The position numbers and the translations under genes are program-made. Shown here piece after piece: positions 54,261-62,900 of a stretch of DNA of 64,000 bases; the first letter of the stretch is position 1; each line of letters opens with the position of its first letter. This DNA is from Rhodococcus_G sp042879035 (GTDB lineage: Bacteria; Actinomycetota; Actinomycetes; Mycobacteriales; Mycobacteriaceae), in assembly GCF_042879035.1 (NCBI RefSeq), contig NZ_JBIAOU010000002.1, positions 186,001 to 250,000 on the forward strand. The letters are read 5' to 3'. The notes beneath the pieces were generated by a model that saw nothing but the letters and a program-made list of their open reading frames with translations, was not told where the DNA came from and did no database searches.

Positions 54261-54300
54261 TCACAGGAAACTCGCAGCCAGCGGTCAGCCTTCGGTCAGC
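54261..54300 (+). promoter_or_regulatory. Four phased PhoP-like half-sites upstream of phoP
   Basis: The heptamers TCACAGG, TCGCAGC, GGTCAGC and GGTCAGC start at 54261, 54272, 54283 and 54294, exactly 11 bp apart. The first pair differs from the mycobacterial PhoP direct repeat TCACAGC-N4-TCACAGC at two of 14 positions. The array ends 21 bp before the phoP start, suggesting autoregulation. Confidence 0.65.
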
Positions 54301-54321
54301 GATCCGGGTGATGATGGTGCT

Positions 54322-55026
54322 GTGACTGGCACGAAGACCGATGCGAAGATCCTGATCGTCGACGACGAACCCAACATCGTCGAACTGTTGTCCGTGAGTC
54401 TGCGCTTCCAGGGCTTCGAGGTCGAAACCGCGTCCACCGGCGCCGAAGGCCTCGACAAGGCGAAGGCATTCCGGCCGGACGCACTGATCCTGGACGTGAT
54501 GATGCCGGGAATGGACGGCTTCGGTCTGCTCCGCCGCCTGCGCGCCGACGGCATCGAGGCGCCCGTGCTGTTCCTCACCGCGAAGGACGCCGTCGAAGAC
54601 AAGGTCACCGGCCTGACCCTCGGCGCCGACGACTACGTCACCAAACCGTTCAGCCTCGAGGAAGTCGTCGCCCGGCTACGGGTCATCCTCCGTCGCGTCG
54701 CACGCGACCCGAACGTCGTCGAACCGTCACGGATCTCCTTCGCCGACATCGAACTCGACGACGACACCCACGAGGTGTGGAAGGCGGGGAAACCCGTGTC
54801 GCTGTCGCCGACCGAGTTCACCCTCCTGCGGTACTTCATGGTCAACGCCGGTGTGGTGCTGAGCAAGCCGCGCATCCTCGATCACGTGTGGCACTACGAC
54901 TTCGGCGGTGAGGTCGGCGTCGTCGAGTCCTACGTGTCCTACCTGCGACGCAAGGTCGACACCACCGAGCCGCGTCTGATCCACACGCTGCGGGGCGTCG
55001 GGTACGTCCTGCGCGAGCCGAGGTAG
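54322..55026 (+). CDS. phoP: Response regulator PhoP
   Basis: This is a 234-aa OmpR-family regulator. The receiver domain (about 9-120) has the acidic pocket IVDDE, the phosphorylated Asp in DALILDVMMPGMDG (near residue 57), the Thr in FLTAKD and the Lys in YVTKPF. The winged-helix DNA-binding domain (about 140-232) has DDTHEVWKAGKPVSLSPTEF. It matches my memory of M. tuberculosis PhoP along most of its length, including LLSVSLRFQGFEV and SYVSYLRRK. GTG start. Five bases before phoR. In mycobacteria PhoPR controls surface lipids and responses to acid and other stress; the regulon here is unknown. Confidence 0.87.
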   Translation: MTGTKTDAKILIVDDEPNIVELLSVSLRFQGFEVETASTGAEGLDKAKAFRPDALILDVMMPGMDGFGLLRRLRADGIEAPVLFLTAKDAVEDKVTGLTLGADDYVTKPFSLEEVVARLRVILRRVARDPNVVEPSRISFADIELDDDTHEVWKAGKPVSLSPTEFTLLRYFMVNAGVVLSKPRILDHVWHYDFGGEVGVVESYVSYLRRKVDTTEPRLIHTLRGVGYVLREPR

Positions 55027-55030
55027 CGGC

Positions 55031-56434
55031 ATGCACCGACTGCGCCGCGCGCCGCTGCGCTTCACACTGGTCGCGGCGCTGCTGGTGCTGGCCGCCCTCG
55101 GCCTGCTCGCCTCCGGTGTCGCGGTGACCTCGGCGATGAAGAACTCCCTGATCTCCCGGGTCGACACCTCGCTGCGGGAGGCGTCGCTGACCTGGGCGAA
55201 ACCCCGCACTCACCCGCTGCCGCCGCCCACCGCCGAGGTGGGGCCGTCGCGGCCCCCGAGCCAGTTCTACGTGCGCAGCGAAACCTCCGACGGCACCACC
55301 CGCATGGTGATCAACGACCTCGCCGTCGAACCCGACCTGCCCGACGACCTCGGCGACAAGCCGGTGACCGTCGGCTCCGTCGGCAATCCCGGCAAGAACT
55401 GGCGGGCCCTGACCACCACCACGGCCGACGGAACGGTCACCGTGGCGGTGCGTCTCGGGGACGTCGACGCCACCGTCGAGCGGCTCATCGGACTGCAGGT
55501 CGGTATCGGCGTCGCGGTCCTGATCGCGCTCGGGGTCATCGGGTACTTCGTGGTGCGGCGCAGCCTGCGTCCACTCGTCGAAGTCGAGGAGACCGCCGCC
55601 GCGATCGCGGAAGGCCGCCTGCACCAACGAATCCCCGAGCGCGACGAGCGCACCGAGGTCGGTCGCCTGACGGTGGCCCTGAACAGCATGCTGGAGCAGA
55701 TCCAGGCGGCGTTCTCGGCGACCGCGGCGTCCGAGGAGTCCGCTCGCCGGTCCGAGGAGAAGATGCGTCGCTTCGTCGCCGACGCCAGCCACGAACTACG
55801 CACCCCGCTGACGACGATCCGCGGATTCGCGGAGCTGTACCGGCAGGGAGCGATTCCCGACGCCGGGCAGGCCATGTCGCGAATCGAGGCGGAGGCGTCA
55901 CGGATGGGCCTGCTCGTCGAGGACCTGCTGATGCTGGCACGTCTCGACGCGCAGCGACCCCTGGAACAGTCGCCGGTCGACCTGCTGACGGTTGCGTCCG
56001 ACGGCGTGCACGCCGCCCGCGCGATGGCACCCGAACGCGCCATCGCACTGGAGGTCGTCGACGGGCCGGGCCGGCCCGAGGTGCTCGGCGACGACGCCCG
56101 TATCCGTCAGATCCTGACCAACCTCGTCGGCAATGCACTCGGCCACACACCCGCCGATGCGGCGATCACCGTGCGGGTCGGCACCGTCGGCGAGTACGCG
56201 CTGTTCGAAGTCGCCGACACCGGCCCGGGGCTCGACGCCGAAGCGCGCGAACGCGTTTTCGAACGCTTCTACCGAGCCGACTCGTCGCGGACACGCCAGT
56301 CCGGGGGCAGCGGACTGGGACTGTCCATCGTCGCCGCACTCGTGGCCGCGCACGGGGGCACGGTGACCGCCGACTCGCCCGACGGTGGGGGAGCGGTGTT
56401 CCGGGTGCTGTTGCCGCGCACGGACGGTGACTGA
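55031..56434 (+). CDS. phoR: Sensor histidine kinase PhoR
   Basis: This is a 467-aa membrane sensor kinase. The first membrane helix is at about residues 9-32, the extracytoplasmic sensor region about 33-155, and the second helix about 156-178 (IGVAVLIALGVIGYFVV). HAMP comes next (about 178-232), then the HisKA domain with ADASHELRTPLTTI (phosphorylated His near residue 255), and the ATPase with NLVGNAL, ADTGPGL and GGSGLGLSI. It starts four bases after phoP and forms the two-component pair with it. Confidence 0.88.
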   Translation: MHRLRRAPLRFTLVAALLVLAALGLLASGVAVTSAMKNSLISRVDTSLREASLTWAKPRTHPLPPPTAEVGPSRPPSQFYVRSETSDGTTRMVINDLAVEPDLPDDLGDKPVTVGSVGNPGKNWRALTTTTADGTVTVAVRLGDVDATVERLIGLQVGIGVAVLIALGVIGYFVVRRSLRPLVEVEETAAAIAEGRLHQRIPERDERTEVGRLTVALNSMLEQIQAAFSATAASEESARRSEEKMRRFVADASHELRTPLTTIRGFAELYRQGAIPDAGQAMSRIEAEASRMGLLVEDLLMLARLDAQRPLEQSPVDLLTVASDGVHAARAMAPERAIALEVVDGPGRPEVLGDDARIRQILTNLVGNALGHTPADAAITVRVGTVGEYALFEVADTGPGLDAEARERVFERFYRADSSRTRQSGGSGLGLSIVAALVAAHGGTVTADSPDGGGAVFRVLLPRTDGD

Positions 56435-56466
56435 TCAGGCCGTCCCGCCGGACGTGCCGTGGAGAG

Positions 56467-57645
56467 TCAGATCGGTTGTGTGTCAGCACGGAGCGACTGG
56501 CGGGCCAGCGCAGCGATCAGGTCGGTCTGGGTGACGATCCCGACGATCACGCCGTCCTCCAGTACCGGTACCGCGTCGCAACCGCCTTCCGCCAACAACG
56601 GCAGGAGCGCTCCGACGGGAGTGTCGATCGTGGTAGCCGCCGTGTCGACCGCCATGATGTCGCCGGCACGTATGCCGGGTGCGGCGTGTTCGCTGCCTCG
56701 TCTCTGCAACGGCGTCGTGCCCATCGCCGACGAATCCTGTTGGCAGAGGATCAAATGGATCTGGAACACCACACCGGAATACTTGCCGTTCTCGTCCACG
56801 ACGGGCAACGAGGTGAATCCATGCTTCCGGAACAGGTCCGCGACGTGGTCGAGGGTGGCGTCGGCACCGATCGTGACGAGGTCGCGGGACATGACGTCGC
56901 CGGCGTTCAACGGGCCTGTTCGATGACCCGCGGCCTGCAGTTCAGCGGCCCCGACCAGGCGGGCAAGATCCGCGACGCCGAGGTTCAACGACTGTTCGTA
57001 GCGCTGAAGGATGTTGGTCAGTTCGTCCTCGCTGAGCCCGAGACGCTCGACAGGAGGGGGTGAGGAGTCCAACTGTCGCAACGGATAGTGCCTGCCGGTC
57101 AACCGGCCGTAGACGGCGGCGAATGCGACGACCAGGCACGTGCCGAGCAGGACGGGGGTGAGCACGAAGCGAAACCCGAGGTGATGAACCGCTTCTGGTG
57201 ACAGCGCGGCAGTCATTGCCACCGCACCTGCGGGAGGGTGCACTGCCCGGAAGAGCAGCATCACCGCGACCGACAAGCCGACCGCGAGCGCGATCCGGAC
57301 AGTCAGGACGGGGATGAGGAGCGTCGCTGCAACACCGACCACCGCCGCGAGGGTGTTACCCACGATCGCCGGCCACGGCTGCCCCAGAGGACTGCTGGGT
57401 GCGGCGAAGACGAGCACGGCCGTGGCGCCGAACGGTGCGATCATGTACAGACCGAGAACCGGGTCGAGACCGGGTGCAATCAGCACCAGGACGGCCAGTG
57501 CCGAGCCGGTCAGTGCCAAGCCGACAGCCGTTCCGGTTCCTGCGCGGAGTACTTCACGAGGCTGCAGTGCCGTGTAGGCAGGTCCGAGACTGCGCAACGT
57601 CGAACGTAACGGGACGGGCCTTCGCTCGGTCATCTGTCGACCCAT
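56467..57645 (-). CDS. HPP-family membrane protein with two CBS domains
   Basis: This protein is about 392 aa. Residues about 25-185 are an HPP-family membrane domain with the namesake motif RAVHPPAGAVAMTAAL. Residues about 245-385 hold a pair of CBS domains (GDVMSRDLVTIGADATLDH and GDIMAVDTAATTIDTPVG), which usually bind adenosine nucleotides. HPP proteins have been linked to nitrite transport in chloroplasts; in bacteria the role is unsettled. Start is ATG 57645 or ATG 57633. Convergent with phoR, 32 bp between stops. Confidence 0.82.
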   Translation of the reverse strand: MGRQMTERRPVPLRSTLRSLGPAYTALQPREVLRAGTGTAVGLALTGSALAVLVLIAPGLDPVLGLYMIAPFGATAVLVFAAPSSPLGQPWPAIVGNTLAAVVGVAATLLIPVLTVRIALAVGLSVAVMLLFRAVHPPAGAVAMTAALSPEAVHHLGFRFVLTPVLLGTCLVVAFAAVYGRLTGRHYPLRQLDSSPPPVERLGLSEDELTNILQRYEQSLNLGVADLARLVGAAELQAAGHRTGPLNAGDVMSRDLVTIGADATLDHVADLFRKHGFTSLPVVDENGKYSGVVFQIHLILCQQDSSAMGTTPLQRRGSEHAAPGIRAGDIMAVDTAATTIDTPVGALLPLLAEGGCDAVPVLEDGVIVGIVTQTDLIAALARQSLRADTQPI

Positions 57646-57810
57646 CCCACGCTCGATATCCCTTCCGTTCTCCACCGGGCGACGTCGGTCCGGCGAGGTC
57701 CTGTGCAAGGCTAATGGGATGGTATCGACCCTCGGACGGCGGAACCGATCGAGGGCTCGGGTCCACCGCACTCGTGCAACGATCCGGCATTCCTGCCTGC
57801 AGCCGAGTGC

Positions 57811-59550
57811 TCACTCCCGAGTTCGCTCGGAGAGGCTCGTCCGTTTTCGATCCCGTCGCGGTGGGGTGCCGCGTTCGGCGGGCGGGCGAGGCAACGTGAC
57901 CCCGAGGGTGCCGGATCGTCCGATCCAGACGAGGACGTCGCCGGGCAGCCGCGTGACGCGGAAGAGCCCGTCCGTCTTGGCCTGATGATGAATTCCGCAC
58001 ACGGGTTGGCCGTTGGTGTCGATCGACCAACCCCCGGCGAAGGGGTCGGCGTGGTCGTACTCGGTGATGTGATCGAACTGGCAGCGGCCCGCCGGAATCT
58101 CGCAGCCGGGGAAGGCGCACGTCGGGTACGTGTCGAACACGGCGTCACGGACATCGCGGGACGGCCGGTAGGTCAGAGCACCCTTCGGTGGATCGGTGTG
58201 CCCGCCGTGACCGTTGGTGAACTCACCGAGGAGCAGCGCGGGATCGTGGTCGATCGCCTCCAGCACCGCCGTGACCGTCAACTCGTTCGGCGGCAGCACG
58301 TACGGCCAGCCGTCGGGTACGTCCGCACGCGGAGGTGACATCGGATTCGATTCGTCCCCAAGGGATTCTGGAGACACAGGCGGCGGCACCACTCCCGCCC
58401 GGCGGCGGGTGCGATGCCTGGGACCGGTCGGCGAACTGCAGGCGGGCGTGCCGGTCTCGTCGGGCTGCCCTGTGCCGTCGCCACCACCCGCCGGCCCGGC
58501 GTTCGCTGCCGACGATCGGGCCGCCTTCGACCGCTGGTCGCCACCGGGCCGGACGGTGTCGGAGGGTTCCCGAGATTCGGTCGCGGCGTTCCGGGCTCCG
58601 TCGGCGATGCGCCGGGCGTCGGTGATGATCGCCTGCCAGGTGCCGTCCCCGGCCAGCTTGCGGGCGAGTTCGGGATCGATCGGCCCGTGTCCGTCGAGGT
58701 GGGCGGGGTTGTCGGCGAGACCGAGGAGGGTGTCGAGGTCCACGTGGATGTGGACCTCGGGTCGCAGTGGCTCGGGCGCAGGCAGGTGCGCTGTCGGGCA
58801 GGAGGCGGTTCCGCACCGGCAGTGCAGGTACCTCTCGCCGCGGGCGAGGGCCATGAAGGCGTCGACTCGCAGGTGGTCGCGGGTGCGGGGATCGTCGGTG
58901 CAGACGGTCGCAGACATGTCGTGGATGAGCCAGTCGAGAACCTGCCCCTCCTCTGCGTCGAGGTTGGCGTACAGGGTGGTGAGGCCGTGCATGGAAGGCC
59001 TGATGCTGACGTAGCGCTGCCGGGTGCGAATGGTCTGCCGGACGCGGGCGGCCTCGTCGGGATCGGCGTCGATCAGGATCCGCATGATCTCGTTCGACAG
59101 GGCTCGGGGCGCGCGGTGCAGTGCGGCGTCGGCGATCTTTCCCTCGATCCGGTGCAGGGTGGTGTCGCTGATGTCGGCGGTGTCCTCCGCGATGCGTTGG
59201 ACGCGGGGATAGTCGAGGCGTCCGGCGAGGAACGCGGCGCGGACCGTCGGGAGGCGGGCTTCGAGCGCCTGCCCGGTGCGAACGATCCGGACTGCGGTGG
59301 TGTGGCTGACTCCGAGCGCGAGCGCGATCTCCATCTCTGCGCCACGGCCCGCGCGGCGGAGCGCGCCCTTGCCGAGCCGTGCTGCATCGCCTTCGAAGCC
59401 ACGTCGGGCGAAAGCGGCCACGGTCAGGACCTTCCGGGCGCAGGTGCTGTTCTCGGCACGGGCATGAGCGCGTATGGCGTTCACGGTGGTGACACCGTCT
59501 GCGAAATCGACCACGTACTCGGCATCGTTCGCGGTACTCGTCGCGCTCAT
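57811..59550 (-). CDS. DUF222/HNH endonuclease (13E12-like) protein
   Basis: This is a 579-aa protein. Residues about 20-330 form a DUF222 region (with MEIALALGVSHTTAVRIV and RIAEDTADISDTTLHRIEGK). A long disordered Pro/Gly/Ser linker covers about 360-440. The C-terminus is an HNH nuclease motif with zinc cysteines: CAFPGCEIPAGRCQFDH, then a NGQPVCGIHHQAKT helix. This is the family of the 13E12 repeats that are multicopy in mycobacteria and rhodococci and behave like selfish or mobile genes. The ATG at 59548-59550 starts MSATSTANDAEYVV. No terminal repeats or phage genes are seen around it. Confidence 0.85.
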   Translation of the reverse strand: MSATSTANDAEYVVDFADGVTTVNAIRAHARAENSTCARKVLTVAAFARRGFEGDAARLGKGALRRAGRGAEMEIALALGVSHTTAVRIVRTGQALEARLPTVRAAFLAGRLDYPRVQRIAEDTADISDTTLHRIEGKIADAALHRAPRALSNEIMRILIDADPDEAARVRQTIRTRQRYVSIRPSMHGLTTLYANLDAEEGQVLDWLIHDMSATVCTDDPRTRDHLRVDAFMALARGERYLHCRCGTASCPTAHLPAPEPLRPEVHIHVDLDTLLGLADNPAHLDGHGPIDPELARKLAGDGTWQAIITDARRIADGARNAATESREPSDTVRPGGDQRSKAARSSAANAGPAGGGDGTGQPDETGTPACSSPTGPRHRTRRRAGVVPPPVSPESLGDESNPMSPPRADVPDGWPYVLPPNELTVTAVLEAIDHDPALLLGEFTNGHGGHTDPPKGALTYRPSRDVRDAVFDTYPTCAFPGCEIPAGRCQFDHITEYDHADPFAGGWSIDTNGQPVCGIHHQAKTDGLFRVTRLPGDVLVWIGRSGTLGVTLPRPPAERGTPPRRDRKRTSLSERTRE

Positions 59551-59808
59551 CTGGCCCCCTGTCGAATCCCCCAATTCGAAAATGTGTTCGAATACTAGCG
59601 TGGCGGCGCCCGAAAAGGAAGGGCCGGCGCGGGTCGGTTTCGTGGGGCGGAGGGTTCCTGTGTGTTCTGTCAAGCGCCGGACCGTTCGAACACCGGCCGG
59701 GCCGAGGTTTGGTGCGGGTCGACGAGGGAAGCGTCGACCCGCACCAATTTCGTCTTGGCGATCAGGTAAGTCGAGGATCGAGCCCGGCATGGGCGGATCC
59801 TGTCGACC

Positions 59809-61062
59809 TCAGGAGACCGCTTCGATGCGGGGCATTGTGTAGTGACCGTCCTGAATCGCCTTGCTGGGCCCGTACATGCGAAGGATCAGGTAGACATCCT
59901 TCTCTGGAATCGGCAGGAAGTTCGGACTGTCCCTGTTCGACTCGACGTCGGCGTTCAACTCGATCGTGTAGTAGCCCTCGGAGTCGGGCAGAAGTGTGCG
60001 GTCGCCGCGACTGTGCCGGTTGATCGCGTTGTGCGCCATGAGCCGATCGTCGGTGCCGTAGACGGTGAATGACCAGAACTCACTGACGTCGGGAGCGCGG
60101 AACCGGGCTCGGTACCTTCTCCCTCCCGCCCCGGTGATCGGCGACCCGTCCGAGCCAGTTTCGACTTTCATGTACACGGACTCGACCGGCGGCAGTCCCC
60201 ACTGTCCGAGGTACGTCCCCGCCGCGAACAGTTCCCGCGGTCCGGTCTGCAGATCGTCGCGGGTACCGAGCAGTTCGCCGGCATTCGTCAACGTCGGTGC
60301 GAGATCGACGAGCCGCTTCATACCGAGTTCCTGCCCCCGCGTCATCGCGTCGAGCTGTTCGTCAGTGAACCCGGTTCCGCCCGGACCGATCCCGACGGCC
60401 CTGTACTTCTCGAGCCACGCCGCGTCGGCCGCCGCCATCGATCCGTCGCCGAGCACGAAGTTGACCCGCTGCAGCCAGTTCGTCGAATCCGGATCCGGGA
60501 AATCGCGCTCCGGCTGCGGCGGGCCGGTCACTCCCAGATACTGCGAGAGCGTCTTGATCGTCCACTGGTCCTGGTAGCGGCGAGCAGCGGTGAGGTCATC
60601 TCCGCCGATGGTCATGATCCGTCCCATGACCTTGATGAGGTCGGAGTCCGACCGTATGACGGTGTCGATCCCGTCTGGTTCCTTTCCGGACCAGGCTCGG
60701 GCCGCGAACAGGAAGCGGCCACCCTTGGTGCCGCGGGTCCGTGATCCGATCATCGCGGTGGTGTAGTGACCGAGGTCCATGGTGTGCAGGATCCAGTACC
60801 GGCCCTCGTCGAAGTCGGGGACGGTGACCACGACCGGTTCGGCTGCCACGTCGAACCAACCTTGCAGGTGCAGTGTGTCGTTGTTGATCGTGGGGTGTGC
60901 CGTGTACGTGTCGTCGGCAAGGTCGCGGATTGTCTGGAATTCGTTGAACGGCACGCGGGGTTTGATGGTGGTCTCGTACAGAAACTTGTAGGCCTCGTCC
61001 ATCGAGTACGCGTACAGGTACGCGTCCGTGGCCAGCTGATCGGAAATCCCTGACGTGCTCAT
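59809..61062 (-). CDS. DUF1254/DUF1214 protein
   Basis: This is a 417-aa protein with an N-terminal DUF1254 domain (about 10-130, SMDEAYKFLYETTIKPRVPFNEF) and a C-terminal DUF1214 domain (about 300-415, APDVSEFWSFTVYGTDDRL and DVYLILRMYGPSK). Such proteins are common in actinobacteria, often beside regulators or degradative genes; molecular function is not established. The ATG at 61060-61062 was chosen. If the IS110 element upstream is removed, a TetR gene ends with a four-base overlap on this start, so it was probably the second gene of a TetR operon and is now cut off from its promoter. Confidence 0.8.
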   Translation of the reverse strand: MSTSGISDQLATDAYLYAYSMDEAYKFLYETTIKPRVPFNEFQTIRDLADDTYTAHPTINNDTLHLQGWFDVAAEPVVVTVPDFDEGRYWILHTMDLGHYTTAMIGSRTRGTKGGRFLFAARAWSGKEPDGIDTVIRSDSDLIKVMGRIMTIGGDDLTAARRYQDQWTIKTLSQYLGVTGPPQPERDFPDPDSTNWLQRVNFVLGDGSMAAADAAWLEKYRAVGIGPGGTGFTDEQLDAMTRGQELGMKRLVDLAPTLTNAGELLGTRDDLQTGPRELFAAGTYLGQWGLPPVESVYMKVETGSDGSPITGAGGRRYRARFRAPDVSEFWSFTVYGTDDRLMAHNAINRHSRGDRTLLPDSEGYYTIELNADVESNRDSPNFLPIPEKDVYLILRMYGPSKAIQDGHYTMPRIEAVS

Positions 61063-61098
61063 GCAGTGGTCCCTTCCGTCTCGCTCGGGTCGCCCACA

Positions 61099-61116
61099 TT
61101 CCAACACGACACGGCT
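61099..61116. repeat. Left copy of imperfect repeat flanking the IS110 element
   Basis: TTCCAACACGACACGGCT matches the right copy at 62411-62428 (TTCGAACACGACGCCGCT) at 15 of 18 positions, with AACACGAC identical. The two lie 1,312 bp apart, a normal IS110 length. Joining them restores the TetR reading frame. Confidence 0.6.
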
Positions 61117-61146
61117 GCCGGTGTCGGGATTGTTCGAGGCAGCAGG

Positions 61147-62211
61147 TCATGCGGTGAGTTGCCTCGAGGAAGCACCTCGATGGTCTTCGTGCATCGTCCG
61201 CCACAACCGTTTCGCGACTTGTCGTTTCAGACAACGCATGGCCTCACGGGATGTCTTGCCCTCGGCCATCTTCCGCTGGTGGTACGCGTAGCCGTCGCTG
61301 CTCGGTGTTCGGGCCTGGGTGACGGCGACGATGTGGATCGCCGAGTTCAGTGTGCGATCGCCGGATCGGGACAGTCGGTGTCGCTGCTTGTCGGCGCTGG
61401 CGACCTCGACGGGTGCGGTGCCGCTGTAGTTCGCGAACGCCGCCTCGCTGACGAACCGGGTGGGATCACCGGTGCGGGCGAGGATCCGGGCCGCGGTCAC
61501 GATCCCCACGCCGGAGATCTTCAGCAGCCGCGTGCCACTGGCGGCAAGCTCGGTCTTGATTCGGGCGGTGATGTCCTCGATCTGGAACCGGATTCGCCGC
61601 AGGTCACCGACGATGTCGAGGGCGACGTTCTTGCGCATCGCGTCCGCCGGGGTCCCGGGCAGGAACGACTTGAGTTGGTGGGCGGCGTCCTCGGTGTCGA
61701 ATTCGCGTTCCATCCCGCCGGGGAACAGTTCGCGCAGTAGGGCGTGGAGCTGGTTGACGAGCCGGCCATTGTGTTTGACCAGGTCGATGCGGCGTTCGTC
61801 GAGGATCCGCAGGACATCGGTGTGGCCTTCGGGGGCGACCGGCCGGAAGTCGCCCTGACTGAACGCCACACACGCCGCGGCGGCCGCATCGATGCGGTCG
61901 TTCTTGCGCCGGCCACCACGCGAAAGCTCCCGCACTCGGGCAGTCGCGGTCGACGGGATATCGACGACGGCCTCACCGCGGCTGATCAGCCACTGGGTGA
62001 GGTGGTGACCGAGCCCGGATGCGTTCTCCACCGCCCAGATCCGGTCCGGCCACGACTTGGACCAAGTGATGAGGTGGGCGTAGTCGTCGAATGACGACTG
62101 AATGCGCACCGATCCGAGATCCCGGTTCGTGGCCGGATCGACCGCGGTGGCCGTGTGGGTGGACTTGTGCGGGTCGATACCGATCACGATCACCTGGCGG
62201 GCGCCTTCCAT
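61147..62211 (-). CDS. IS110-family transposase (DEDD recombinase)
   Basis: This is a 354-aa transposase. The N-terminal RuvC-like DEDD domain has Asp13 (GIDPHKSTHT), Glu62 (AVENASGLG), and Asp105/Asp108 (RKNDRIDAAAA). The C-terminal Tnp_20 domain has SGVGIVTAARILARTGDP and FANYSGTAPVEVAS, the region of the catalytic serine. ATG at 62209-62211 chosen. The open frame continues upstream without a stop through the element's right end into the TetR remnant, so a read-through fusion is theoretically possible. It looks intact and may be active. Confidence 0.9.
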   Translation of the reverse strand: MEGARQVIVIGIDPHKSTHTATAVDPATNRDLGSVRIQSSFDDYAHLITWSKSWPDRIWAVENASGLGHHLTQWLISRGEAVVDIPSTATARVRELSRGGRRKNDRIDAAAAACVAFSQGDFRPVAPEGHTDVLRILDERRIDLVKHNGRLVNQLHALLRELFPGGMEREFDTEDAAHQLKSFLPGTPADAMRKNVALDIVGDLRRIRFQIEDITARIKTELAASGTRLLKISGVGIVTAARILARTGDPTRFVSEAAFANYSGTAPVEVASADKQRHRLSRSGDRTLNSAIHIVAVTQARTPSSDGYAYHQRKMAEGKTSREAMRCLKRQVAKRLWRTMHEDHRGASSRQLTA

Positions 62212-62298
62212 GCGGTGGACAGGGGGTATCCGCTGTCGGCATTCCGACTTCCGGCCGCCCTCGCGGGTGGCGTTCCTGTGTTGAGCCAGGCAGCGAAC

Positions 62299-62387
62299 GG
62301 AGACCGTGGGGAGGCAGAACCCTCTATGAGCCAACCCCCCGGCCGGTCGGGTGGCAGGAAGCTCCTCGGGCCATCCCCACGGTCTCC
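62299..62387 (-). ncRNA. Candidate IS110 bridge-RNA hairpin
   Basis: A perfect 13-bp inverted repeat (GGAGACCGTGGGG at 62299-62311 and its complement at 62375-62387) encloses 63 bases that are themselves rich in pairing G and C runs. It lies in the right non-coding end, upstream of the transposase, where IS110-group elements encode the bridge RNA holding target- and donor-guide loops. Loop assignment was not attempted; a plain regulatory hairpin is an alternative. Confidence 0.5.
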
Positions 62388-62410
62388 TACGGCACGCTAC
62401 GACCCGTCGG

Positions 62411-62428
62411 TTCGAACACGACGCCGCT
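62411..62428. repeat. Right copy of imperfect repeat flanking the IS110 element
   Basis: This is TTCGAACACGACGCCGCT, the partner of the copy at 61099-61116. On the minus strand it lies inside the TetR coding frame. Confidence 0.6.
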
Positions 62429-62900
62429 CCGATATACAAGTCGGGAAGCAGGAGGCGCAGCGTGCGCTCGAGTCCGGCGGCCAGGTCCGTGTCGGGGTGG
62501 AGGATCCAGTGTTCGTGCGCGGCCATGGTGGCGGCGAGGACGGCGTGCCCCACGGCGATGGGGAACAGGGCGTCGGTCGGTTCGCCGCTGCGGGCCGCGG
62601 CGAACTCCACCGATGCTTCGCGCCACCGCCTGTGGCGCAGCATGGCCTGGGCCTGGACCGCGGGGACCGTCTGGACGAGGTGGGCGCGGTGCATCGCCCA
62701 GTCGACCTGGTCCGCCGGGAAGGTGGCCAGCGACGTGACCACGGCACGAACGATGACGTCCTCGTACGGTTCCGACGGGTCGCCGGCCGCGAGCAGTTCG
62801 CGCAGGCGGCCGATCTCGCCCTCGGTTTCGACCCACAGGACGTCCGCCTTCGACGGGAAGTGGCGGAAGAACGTGCGGCTGCTGATGCCTGCCGGCAGCT
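62415..62900 (-). pseudogene. TetR-family regulator, truncated at both ends
   Basis: This is about 160 codons of a TetR-type repressor. The recognition helix reads AGISSRTFFRHFPSKADVLW, followed by a ligand-binding domain ending LLLPDLYIGAAS. The first helices of the DNA-binding domain are missing: upstream sequence is the tail of an unrelated gene on the other strand. At the 3' side the frame runs into the IS110 element; the lost last 15 or so codons appear at 61059-61102, ending in a TGA that overlaps the DUF1254 start. Non-functional as a DNA-binding protein. Confidence 0.75.

Larger units (their letters stand above)
61103..62414. mobile_element. IS110-family insertion element, about 1.31 kb
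   Basis: This element carries one DEDD transposase gene on the minus strand, a 44-bp left end and a 200-bp right non-coding end with a strong hairpin. Ends are set by the AACACGAC repeat at both sides; they could shift by a few bases. IS110 elements lack long inverted repeats and integrate through an RNA-guided recombinase, which fits. The insertion separates a TetR gene from the DUF1254 gene. Confidence 0.72.
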
